Assembly (NCBI GenBank): GCA_964343305.1
Contig: CAYFJO010000140.1
Span: 1 to 23,912, forward strand
DNA: 23,912 bases
Direction: 5' to 3'
DNA from: CAYFJO01 sp964343305
GTDB lineage: Bacteria; Planctomycetota; Planctomycetia; Pirellulales; Pirellulaceae
Position 1 is the first letter of the stretch, and each line of letters starts with the position of its first letter. The translations under genes and the position numbers were made by a program. Under the pieces are notes generated by a model, which saw nothing but the letters and a program-made list of their open reading frames with translations, was not told the origin of the DNA and did not search any database. Shown here in pieces: positions 1 to 6,684 of the stretch.

Positions 1-696
1 CTCGAAAAGCGGATCCAATCCTTCTTCGCTTGTCGGACTTCTCCCAACAACGACTTCAAAACTTCGAAGGGCCTGAGTCAGTTCCGTTAAGTCCTGGTTC
101 ACTTGAAAAAGGTTTTGGCGAAGAACGCGCTTCTCGTATTGATTCCACAAAACCAGGCCAATAAACATGAGAACCACGACCTCAATCCAGCCAACGACCT
201 TCAGTTCCTTGATCGGTCCGTTAATTGAGTAAATGATTGCCCCAAGAATAGGGACACTCAAAATCGCGAGACACACTCCCGCATTTAGCAACAAGTATTC
301 AAAACTGTATTCATGATTCCTGCGTGAAGTCAGATAGTCGCCGTACCAGCTTTCATAAACCAGAGGCCAGCCACGTTCATGGAGCAATTGATTTTGGTAG
401 ACCAGGATGGAATCAACGAATACATGCGTGTTGGACCAATAGGACAGTCCCAGCGTACAGATGATGATCGCAAGAAGGATCCAGCCAATCCGTTTCGACA
501 TTGCCGCCGAAACAACGTTTTCAGATGCAGTGAGTTTTTCGTCTGGGCCCACATCCCAAATCTCCTCGGCAAACAGAAACAGAGCAAAGAGAACCGTCAG
601 GCCGACAATCACGCCTGCCCATTCGGAATAGGTAACCGCGAGAATTGCAGAAATCGTCGCGTTAATACAAAGAAGAGTCTTTAAGGAAAATCGCAT
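1..696 (-). CDS. Multi-pass membrane protein with GspG-like sequence at the cut end (partial)
   Basis: The minus strand is open for 232 codons from an ATG at 696-694 to the window edge, so the C-terminus is missing. The N-terminus MRFSLKTLLC resembles a leader I recall from many planctomycete membrane proteins. Hydrophobic segments lie at about residues 8-23, 27-43, 70-86, 134-157 and 168-184, suggesting four or five membrane spans. After the last span come a charged helix (about 185-212) and the motif GRSPTSEEGLDPLFE. This resembles the GR.PT.EQGL..L signature of the type II secretion pseudopilin GspG C-terminal domain. The protein lacks a prepilin leader, so I infer a membrane protein carrying a GspG-like domain, not a pseudopilin. 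The ribosome site is weak. It lies downstream of the hydrolase gene on the same strand, separated by a decayed DUF1501 fragment. Function is not known. Confidence 0.72.
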   Translation of the reverse strand, partial: MRFSLKTLLCINATISAILAVTYSEWAGVIVGLTVLFALFLFAEEIWDVGPDEKLTASENVVSAAMSKRIGWILLAIIICTLGLSYWSNTHVFVDSILVYQNQLLHERGWPLVYESWYGDYLTSRRNHEYSFEYLLLNAGVCLAILSVPILGAIIYSINGPIKELKVVGWIEVVVLMFIGLVLWNQYEKRVLRQNLFQVNQDLTELTQALRSFEVVVGRSPTSEEGLDPLFE

Positions 697-706
697 GGCC
701 CTGGCC

Positions 707-826
707 TTCGAACTTAGGTGTCCGTCCAAACTCACCAAACACCGCGATTAGCGTTCGATCGAGCCGTCCACTTTGCGCGAGATCGCCCAGCGGAGCTGAA
801 ACCGCCTCATCCAATCGCGGAAACGA
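707..826 (-). pseudogene. Remnant of a DUF1501 protein C-terminal region
   Basis: In the minus-strand frame that opens at 871 and stops at 662, the peptide FPRLDEAVSAPLGDLAQSG followed by LDRTLIAVFGEFGRTPKF matches the conserved core of DUF1501 (sulfatase-like) proteins, which typically read like AVSALLEDL..RGLLD.TLVV..GEFGRTP. Intact family members are several hundred residues long. Here only about 40 family residues remain, with no family sequence upstream, and similarity stops after GRTPKF where GRDHW would be expected. The fragment sits between the hydrolase stop codon and the start of the membrane protein. The ATG at 871 overlaps the hydrolase stop as ATGA, so it might still be translated by coupling. 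I read it as a deletion remnant. Confidence 0.65.
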
Positions 827-867
827 CCACTTCATTCCAAACAGTCCGTTGCCTTCGGAACGAATGC

Positions 868-3252
868 TCATTTCAATGCATCAGTCGATTTGATGACCCA
901 AGCTGCGGCGGGAATCATCTGGCATCCCATGATTATAGCTTTTTCGGCATCCGCCTTACGATAGCTTTTGTGGGCGATTCTGTAGACGTCGCGAATGTCG
1001 GTGGCAACGACTTGGCGATTCCAACTATCAACTAGTCCGGTCAAAGCCAGTGGGCGCGGAGCCAGAGCAGCGGCGATGTCGTTCAAGTCGCCCGTGGTCA
1101 AAGCGCCGGGAATGACGACATCGTGCGGAATGTATACGTGCTGCTTTTCGAGCACGGAACGAAAGCCTGTCAATCCGCCGCGTACGTAGACGGTAGCAAT
1201 CTTGTCGTCGAACAATCCACCGAGCAATGCTAGTAGTCCACCAAGCGGTTCTGCTTGACGAGGCAAGTTGCCGATGCGGCGTGGCATGACGAAGTCGCGA
1301 TCGTTTGCATTCATTTTGGAAAAACTGTCTCCCCAAAGCGAAATCTTTTCCGGATCGTAAGGCCCTAGCTCGCGGGCAAACTTGATGATGGTCCGCAACT
1401 CGCTCAGCCGGCCGCCGACCGTGGTGCCGCCCAGCATCAATTCTGTCGAAGATCGTCCCGTGTCGGCGCTATATCGCCCGCGATCGTTGCCGGGCTTTGT
1501 TTCGCCCGTCCCGCGAAAGTCAGGCAAAAACACGCCAAAGCCGTATTTAATGAACTTGGCAATGTCCTCGGAACGGTTCTTCAGAAATCCTTCCTTGCCC
1601 GCCTGGGCGAGTCCGATCACGAGTGGAATCTTCTTGAACCTTCGAATCTTGGCGGGCATGAACACGAAGACTGGAACCTTGATTCCATTCTCAAATTCGA
1701 ACGAGTACATCAGGTGTTCCGTGCCGGACAATTCCCCGTGATACGAGCCCCGTTGTATCTTTGCGGGTTTTTTTGGCTCGACATCGCCCAGCACGGCCGA
1801 CCAGCGCCGACGAAGGTCATCCCGTTGTTTCTCAATGGAGAGTTTCTCCCGCACGGAACGTGCCGCGGCAATTCGTTCATCGGCGAGCGAAGGCAAGATG
1901 CCGACTAATCGGCCCGGCTTCAACTCCTTCTCCACGTCTTCTTTCATGCACAACAGGACGCTGCTGTCGAGGCGTTGCGAAAACTCGGTCGCGGAGATAT
2001 TGAACCACTGTTTGAACGCCGTGTGAATCTTCTCACGATGAAACTTGCCAATGTGTGTACAGTGCGTCGCTTCGGGCGGTCGTCCGCGCAATTCACCGCG
2101 GCCGTGCGTGAACGCCAGGTTGTCCGGCGTTTCACACAACCCATAAATCGTGTGCAGACGCTTCCACACGGGATCTCGTTCGCGGTGCCAACTGAACTCG
2201 TGTGCGAAAATCAATCGCCGAGGTGCGATGCCGCCGACGATCACCCAAGGCAGAAATCCATCGGCCGCCGACAGTCGCAAGTTGCGAGTCGATTCCCAAC
2301 CGCCGCTGCCTGCGTAGTTAAAAGTTTTTTCAACATCTTCCGGCAACGGAAATCGAGTCTCCGGTTGGGGACCGCCGAAGTTGAACGGAACGGCGCACGT
2401 GATTCGTTCATCAACCGCCGCACAAACCGCCGCCGGATCGCCGCCACCCGCCACTGCGCCCAACAGGCAGATTCGTTTTGGGTCGATTCCTTTTTGAGCT
2501 AGCAACACATCCACACAGCGCAAAAGATCCCACACCATCCAGCCGATCAAGCTGTCGCCGACCAGGTGCAATTGCATCGCCGTGTCGTAGCGAAAGTAAT
2601 AATCCTGGCGACTGACGCGAAATTCTTCGGTGTAATCACTCGATGAAACAAACGGATGTTGCCGCCGTTCGCCGTGGCCCAAATGATCGGGCACCAACAC
2701 CAAGCAGCCGGCCATTGCCCACGTCATGCCCATGTCCTGCAGCTCGCCATGTTCCTTTGGCCGATGATGGCTGTGACAAAGGATGATTCCGGGCATCGAC
2801 TCGGCCGGCTCGTCGGGCACATAAAGATTCGCAGTGACCCACAAACCGGGACGGCTTTCGAAAACCAGGTTTTGAATGCGAACGCCGTTGCCCTTGGTTT
2901 CGCCTGTAATGCGGATGTTGATCTTCTCGGGTGGACTTGGGAAATCGCCGAGCGACTTGCGCAGTGCATCAAGGCGTGGTTTACGAAACGCTTCCCAATC
3001 TTCTCGCGTTTTGATCTTGTGCCACTCGGCACTGCTGCGGTCATTCGCCGCTTGCAGTCGCTGACGAAGATCGTCGCGGACCATCGAACGCAAATCATCT
3101 TGATCGTCATTCTCGTAAAGACTTGGCGACAACTTGCTTATCGCAGGAGCAAGTTGTTCCACATCAACTTCATCTTCACAGAATGCCGGCAGTGCGATGA
3201 TCGAAACGAGCGTTGCGATCGCGAATCGCTGACGAAACGTGAATTTGAACAT
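868..3252 (-). CDS. Secreted tandem alpha/beta-hydrolase (acetyl xylan esterase/dienelactone hydrolase-like)
   Basis: The 794-residue product starts at the ATG at 3252-3250, because a Shine-Dalgarno GAGG (3259-3262) lies 6 nt upstream and the first 25 residues form a clear signal peptide (MFKFTFRQR, then a hydrophobic run ending LPAFC). An upstream GTG at 3339 would spoil that signal. Two hydrolase-like halves are visible. The first (about 110-420) has HSHHRP near 160, DHLGHGE near 189-195, an elbow-like GAVAGGG at 265-271 and a His-rich THCTHIGKFH near 396-405. The second (about 500-794) has FRGTGE near 579 and GDSFS at 641-645, a GxSxS nucleophile elbow. The first elbow has no Ser, so only the second half looks catalytic. 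The likely role is ester hydrolysis on polysaccharides outside the cytoplasm; the substrate is unknown. The gene is divergent from the DUF1080 gene. Confidence 0.8.
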   Translation of the reverse strand: MFKFTFRQRFAIATLVSIIALPAFCEDEVDVEQLAPAISKLSPSLYENDDQDDLRSMVRDDLRQRLQAANDRSSAEWHKIKTREDWEAFRKPRLDALRKSLGDFPSPPEKINIRITGETKGNGVRIQNLVFESRPGLWVTANLYVPDEPAESMPGIILCHSHHRPKEHGELQDMGMTWAMAGCLVLVPDHLGHGERRQHPFVSSSDYTEEFRVSRQDYYFRYDTAMQLHLVGDSLIGWMVWDLLRCVDVLLAQKGIDPKRICLLGAVAGGGDPAAVCAAVDERITCAVPFNFGGPQPETRFPLPEDVEKTFNYAGSGGWESTRNLRLSAADGFLPWVIVGGIAPRRLIFAHEFSWHRERDPVWKRLHTIYGLCETPDNLAFTHGRGELRGRPPEATHCTHIGKFHREKIHTAFKQWFNISATEFSQRLDSSVLLCMKEDVEKELKPGRLVGILPSLADERIAAARSVREKLSIEKQRDDLRRRWSAVLGDVEPKKPAKIQRGSYHGELSGTEHLMYSFEFENGIKVPVFVFMPAKIRRFKKIPLVIGLAQAGKEGFLKNRSEDIAKFIKYGFGVFLPDFRGTGETKPGNDRGRYSADTGRSSTELMLGGTTVGGRLSELRTIIKFARELGPYDPEKISLWGDSFSKMNANDRDFVMPRRIGNLPRQAEPLGGLLALLGGLFDDKIATVYVRGGLTGFRSVLEKQHVYIPHDVVIPGALTTGDLNDIAAALAPRPLALTGLVDSWNRQVVATDIRDVYRIAHKSYRKADAEKAIIMGCQMIPAAAWVIKSTDALK

Positions 3253-3448
3253 CGGACACCTCAGGCAAAGATTTGGGGGACTCGGCAGGCCGTCGATTGA
3301 TTGCCCGTCAGCATAACGCTTGTTGGTTGAGCACGCCAACTTCTCAATTTTTTTTGAACACTGCGTGCTGGCTTGTTGTCACGGCGATTCAGTGGAGTTA
3401 AAGTTGGCGTAAATCGTTCCCAACAAATTGTCCTACGGAGATACCAAA

Positions 3449-4519
3449 ATGCCCATCTCTCGAATCAACATCGTCCTTTCAGCTTTTGTTTCTTTCGGTC
3501 TCGTGTTTTCGACGTCATCTTTCGGCCAAAATGGCGTTTGGACCGACGCGGCCGATAAATCGTTGCCGCAAGACTTCGCGATCCAAGGCGAATATGTCGG
3601 CTCCATCAAAGGTGGCGACAAGCTGGGCTGCCAAGTAATCGCGCTGGACAAAGGTGCGTTTCAAGCAGTCGTCTATCCAGGCGGGCTGCCCGGTGCGGGA
3701 TGGGACGGAAAGAACAAATCACTGATGTCCGGAAGGTTGGACGGTGACAAAGCAACTTTTGAGCCGGCGACCGGCGATCGCAAGTATCTCGCCGGTGGTG
3801 CGGATCAGTTTTCCGCCACCAAGTCCTTCCCACCGGATGGTCACCAAGAACTGTCCGGCACGATCGCCGATGGAGCATTGACCGGCAAGACGGCCGACGG
3901 AAAATCGTTTGAGCTGAAGAAGACCACGCGCGAAAGCAAGTCACTCGGCATGCAACCTCCAAAAGGCGCGGTCGTCTTGTTCGACGGCACGAGCAAAGAT
4001 GAATGGAACGGCGGACGGCTTGATGAAGAAACCAAGTTGCTAAACACCGACGGCAAAGATATTCGAACGAAACGAAAGTTCAACAACTACACGATGCACG
4101 TCGAGTTCCTGTTGCCGTACAAACCAGCCGGCCGAGGCCAAGGTCGGGGCAACAGCGGCTTTTATCAAGTCGACCACTACGAAGTGCAGATTCTGGATTC
4201 GTTTGGTCTTGAGGGTTTGGATAACGAATGTGGAGGCGTCTACAAAAAGGCATCGTCGCTAGTCAACATGTGCCTGCCGCCGCTGCAATGGCAGACTTAC
4301 GACGTGGAGTTCACCAACGCAATTGCCCAGGACGGCAAGAAGACCAAGAACGCGTTCCTGACCGTCAAATTGAACGGCGTTGTGATTCACGACAACCTGG
4401 AAATCAATGGCAAAACCGGCGGCAGCCGCGCCGAAGCCGAAGGAACGCCCGGCCCGATCAAACTCCAAGGCCACGGTAACCCGCTGCAATTCCGAAACGT
4501 TTGGATTGTTGAAAAGTAG
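3449..4519 (+). CDS. Secreted DUF1080 (3-keto-disaccharide hydrolase-like) protein
   Basis: The 356-residue product has an N-terminal signal peptide (about residues 1-27, ending STSSFGQ). I chose the ATG at 3449 over an upstream in-frame TTG at 3428 because GGAG at 3437-3440 sits 8 nt before it and the signal peptide starts there. Residues about 40-160 hold a planctomycete-type N-terminal region (GEYVGSIKGG, YPGGLPGAGWDG). The C-terminal ~190 residues are a DUF1080 jelly-roll domain: VVLFDGTSKDEWNG, then GNSGFYQVDHYEVQILDSFG, then IKLQGHGNPLQFRNVWI. Some DUF1080 members hydrolyse 3-keto-glycosides, working with Gfo/Idh/MocA oxidoreductases. One of those lies immediately downstream in convergent orientation, which fits such a pathway but does not prove it. 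It ends 64 bp from the end of that gene. Confidence 0.88.
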   Translation: MPISRINIVLSAFVSFGLVFSTSSFGQNGVWTDAADKSLPQDFAIQGEYVGSIKGGDKLGCQVIALDKGAFQAVVYPGGLPGAGWDGKNKSLMSGRLDGDKATFEPATGDRKYLAGGADQFSATKSFPPDGHQELSGTIADGALTGKTADGKSFELKKTTRESKSLGMQPPKGAVVLFDGTSKDEWNGGRLDEETKLLNTDGKDIRTKRKFNNYTMHVEFLLPYKPAGRGQGRGNSGFYQVDHYEVQILDSFGLEGLDNECGGVYKKASSLVNMCLPPLQWQTYDVEFTNAIAQDGKKTKNAFLTVKLNGVVIHDNLEINGKTGGSRAEAEGTPGPIKLQGHGNPLQFRNVWIVEK

Positions 4520-4583
4520 TCGGCGGTTCCCTGGGTTCGCTCCTTGACGGCCGTCCGGTCCCTGGGAGTTCACCGTCGGTGTG

Positions 4584-5795
4584 CTACCACGCCTTGGTCG
4601 CGCCCGGCACGGCACACGCGTACAGACCGTCTGGGTTGGATTTGACCGGCGGTGCGGCGTCGAAGGCCAGCACTTTGGGTGACAGGTCAAGGTCAGAGTT
4701 GATCGCCTCGTCCCAAGTGACAACCTTGCCGGAATAGGTTGCCATCCGTCCCATGATGGCCGTCATCGTGCTGGTGGCACCATAGTCGCCTTCGTTGTAT
4801 GGCCGCCCGGCCAGCAAAGCGTCGAACAGGTCTTCGTGCTCAACCTGGTGGCCGTCGCGCTCCCGTTCCCACTGCAACGGCTCTTTGCCGTCGACGTGAA
4901 TCACGCTGCGGCCGTGTCCCTCAATTTCGGCCCGCCCTTTCGTGCCGTGAGCGTGTTCGGAAAAGCTGTTCCAGCAGCCGGGAATGTGACGGCAAAGACT
5001 CATCAGCTTTGAGCCGTCGGCATAGGTGAACTCGACCGTGTGGTGATCAAAGATCTCGCCGTAGTCTTTGCCTTTCCGCACTTGCCGGCCGCCCATGCCG
5101 TTGCAGCGCACGGGGTGACCATCCTTCAGCCAATTGATCACGTCCAGATCGTGCACGTGTTGTTCGACGATGTGGTCGCCGCTGAGCCAGGTGAAGTAGT
5201 ACCAGTTGCGAATCTGGTAGTGCATTTCGGTTTCGGCTGTTTCGCGCGGTCGCACCCACACGCCGCCGGAGCAGAAGTAGGCTCGCATGAGATGGATGTC
5301 GCCGATCAGCCCGTCTTGCAGCCGGCGGATGACCTCTTTGTGCTTCGTTTCGTGGCGCAAGTGGTGTCCCACGGCGACGGCCAGGCCTTTTTTCTTGGCT
5401 TCTTGATTCGCGGCCAGAATCCGTCGCACGCCCGGCGCGTCGACAGCGACCGGCTTCTCCATAAAGACATGTTTGTCGGCCTTCACAGCGGCCTCGAAAT
5501 GCGCCGGTCGGAATCCAGGCGGCGTACAAAGAAGAACCATGTCGACATCGCAATCGATCGCGTTCTGGTAAGCGTCCAAACCGACGAATTGTCGCTCTTT
5601 GGGCACGTCGACCTTGTCCCCAAGTCTGGACTCGAGGGCCCGCAAACTGATGTCCAATCGTTGTTGAAACGCGTCGGCCATCGCCACCAGTTTGACATTG
5701 GCTTTGGTGCGCAGCGCGTTCACCGCCGCTCCGGACCCGCGCCCGCCGCACCCAATCAATGCGATCTTGATTTCGTCGTTGCCTGCGGTGTTCAT
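4584..5795 (-). CDS. Gfo/Idh/MocA family NAD(P)-dependent oxidoreductase
   Basis: The 403-residue protein has an N-terminal Rossmann nucleotide-binding motif (ALIGCGGRGSGA, residues 12-23), CTPPGFRPAH at 90-99, the family Lys motif MEKP at 112-115, and GHHLRH at 143-148. HVHDLD at 213-218 matches the H..D active-site region. Length is normal for the family. An in-frame extension upstream to 5876 is rejected because AGGAG at 5802-5806 precedes two tandem ATGs. The second (5795) is 6 nt from it; the first (5798) is also possible. No Tat or Sec signal is seen, so it is probably cytoplasmic, unlike many planctomycete relatives. The likely reaction is sugar or inositol oxidation/reduction; the substrate is unknown. 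It is convergent with the DUF1080 gene. Confidence 0.9.
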   Translation of the reverse strand: MNTAGNDEIKIALIGCGGRGSGAAVNALRTKANVKLVAMADAFQQRLDISLRALESRLGDKVDVPKERQFVGLDAYQNAIDCDVDMVLLCTPPGFRPAHFEAAVKADKHVFMEKPVAVDAPGVRRILAANQEAKKKGLAVAVGHHLRHETKHKEVIRRLQDGLIGDIHLMRAYFCSGGVWVRPRETAETEMHYQIRNWYYFTWLSGDHIVEQHVHDLDVINWLKDGHPVRCNGMGGRQVRKGKDYGEIFDHHTVEFTYADGSKLMSLCRHIPGCWNSFSEHAHGTKGRAEIEGHGRSVIHVDGKEPLQWERERDGHQVEHEDLFDALLAGRPYNEGDYGATSTMTAIMGRMATYSGKVVTWDEAINSDLDLSPKVLAFDAAPPVKSNPDGLYACAVPGATKAW

Positions 5796-5801
5796 CATCT
5801 G

Positions 5802-5806
5802 CTCCT
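5802..5806 (-). promoter_or_regulatory. Shine-Dalgarno AGGAG that fixes the oxidoreductase start
   Basis: On the minus strand AGGAG is followed by CAG and two consecutive ATG codons. Spacing is 3 nt to the first ATG and 6 nt to the second. This rules out the longer N-terminal extension and favours the ATG at 5795. Confidence 0.7.
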
Positions 5807-6035
5807 TGGCGGGAAAAAGTTGTAAAGACAGCAACCTCAATCCAGAAACTATCATTATTATGAGAGCGTTGAACATTTACAACGACGTGACCGGACCGGC
5901 AGGCCAATCCGTCGTCTTTCTGCTTTGCAGATTGTTGTTTTCTTGTACCCACTTCTTGATGCCCAATTACCCACGGATGGCGTGGGAACTATCCGAACGA
6001 CATTCTCAGCAGTCTCCGATGAGCGCGCGGCCGAA

Positions 6036-6500
6036 CTAAGGCAATCGATCTCGGAATGTGGCCCAGCCCTGGGCGATCACTTTGTTAGCGGCAGCGGCAA
6101 TGAGGCTGCCGCCGATCGGTTTGAGCAAACCGCCCAACTTCGTGACCTCGGCATTCCAGTTCAACTGTGTCAGCGTGTCGCGCGCAGACAGTTCGATGGA
6201 CGTCTCGACAACGGCCGACGACCCGATCCCTTTGCTAGTGACGCAAATCCGCATTGATTTGGGCGGCTGCTGGTCCCGGATATCCAGGGTTACCTTGAGC
6301 GTGCCCTTGAGGAACGAGAGTCCGGGCCGGACGCGACACACCAACAGCCCTGACTCGTCCTGTTCAGCACTCTCCAACGCCGGCAAGCAGTTCGCCAAAA
6401 AGTTGGCGTCGGCAAGACAGGCCCAGACTTCGGCCGGCGGCCGTGAGAAATGCTCTTCGCCTGACAACTGCAACATCTTCGGAACTCGTGGGTTCATCAT
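6036..6500 (-). CDS. CoxG-like SRPBCC family protein
   Basis: The 154-residue protein matches the CO-dehydrogenase subunit G (CoxG) type of START/SRPBCC fold: GEEHFSRPPAEVWACLAD near the N-terminus, FLANCLPALESAE, then RVRPGLSFLKGTLKVTLDI and a C-terminal helix rich in Ala (GGSLIAAAANKVIAQGWATF). The fold normally binds a hydrophobic ligand or aids membrane recruitment. No CO-dehydrogenase or MoxR/CoxE gene is in the window, so a link to CO oxidation is not supported. The start is uncertain: ATGATG at 6500-6495 has no strong ribosome site, and Met9 is an alternative. It is divergent from the PVC-type heme protein. The 240 bp between it and the oxidoreductase hold a short GC hairpin (CCCACG/CGTGGG, 5970-5986) and nothing else I recognise. 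Confidence 0.82.
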   Translation of the reverse strand: MMNPRVPKMLQLSGEEHFSRPPAEVWACLADANFLANCLPALESAEQDESGLLVCRVRPGLSFLKGTLKVTLDIRDQQPPKSMRICVTSKGIGSSAVVETSIELSARDTLTQLNWNAEVTKLGGLLKPIGGSLIAAAANKVIAQGWATFRDRLP

Positions 6501-6512
6501 TTTTCGCGGTCT

Positions 6513-6562
6513 TTGGTGAGCACCGCCGCCAACCTTAATATTATGCTATACTAACAAGCATA
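6513..6562 (+). promoter_or_regulatory. Possible sigma70-like promoter and small palindrome upstream of the heme protein
   Basis: TTGGTG (6513-6518) is separated by 17 nt from TAATAT (6536-6541). A 6-bp inverted repeat, TATGCT/AGCATA (6542-6547 and 6557-6562), lies just downstream and could be an operator. It is in the divergent gap between the CoxG-like gene and the heme protein gene. Such matches arise by chance in AT-rich gaps, so support is weak. Confidence 0.28.
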
Positions 6563-6684
6563 TCGATGATTTCGCAAACCGCCGTGTTGGCTTTGCAGGC
6601 TATTTTTTAACTGGCGGATCAAAAGGGCGTGCGGTGTACGAAGGGCCCGGCCCGACCGGGTTCTCAGCTTTAAAAGTAATCGCA

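Noticed and set aside
379..1035. Two plus-strand frames of about 100 codons
   Set aside because: They overlap the partial membrane protein, the DUF1501 remnant and the hydrolase end on the other strand and look non-protein-like.
2656..3300. 214-codon plus-strand frame
   Set aside because: Antisense to the tandem hydrolase and without a ribosome site or family features.
4520..4583. Palindrome GACGGCCGTC (4546-4555) as a bidirectional terminator between convergent genes
   Set aside because: Only a 10-bp palindrome without loop or T-run; not enough to call a terminator.
5040..5825. 261-codon plus-strand frame
   Set aside because: Antisense to the Gfo/Idh/MocA gene, which has the Rossmann and EKP motifs.
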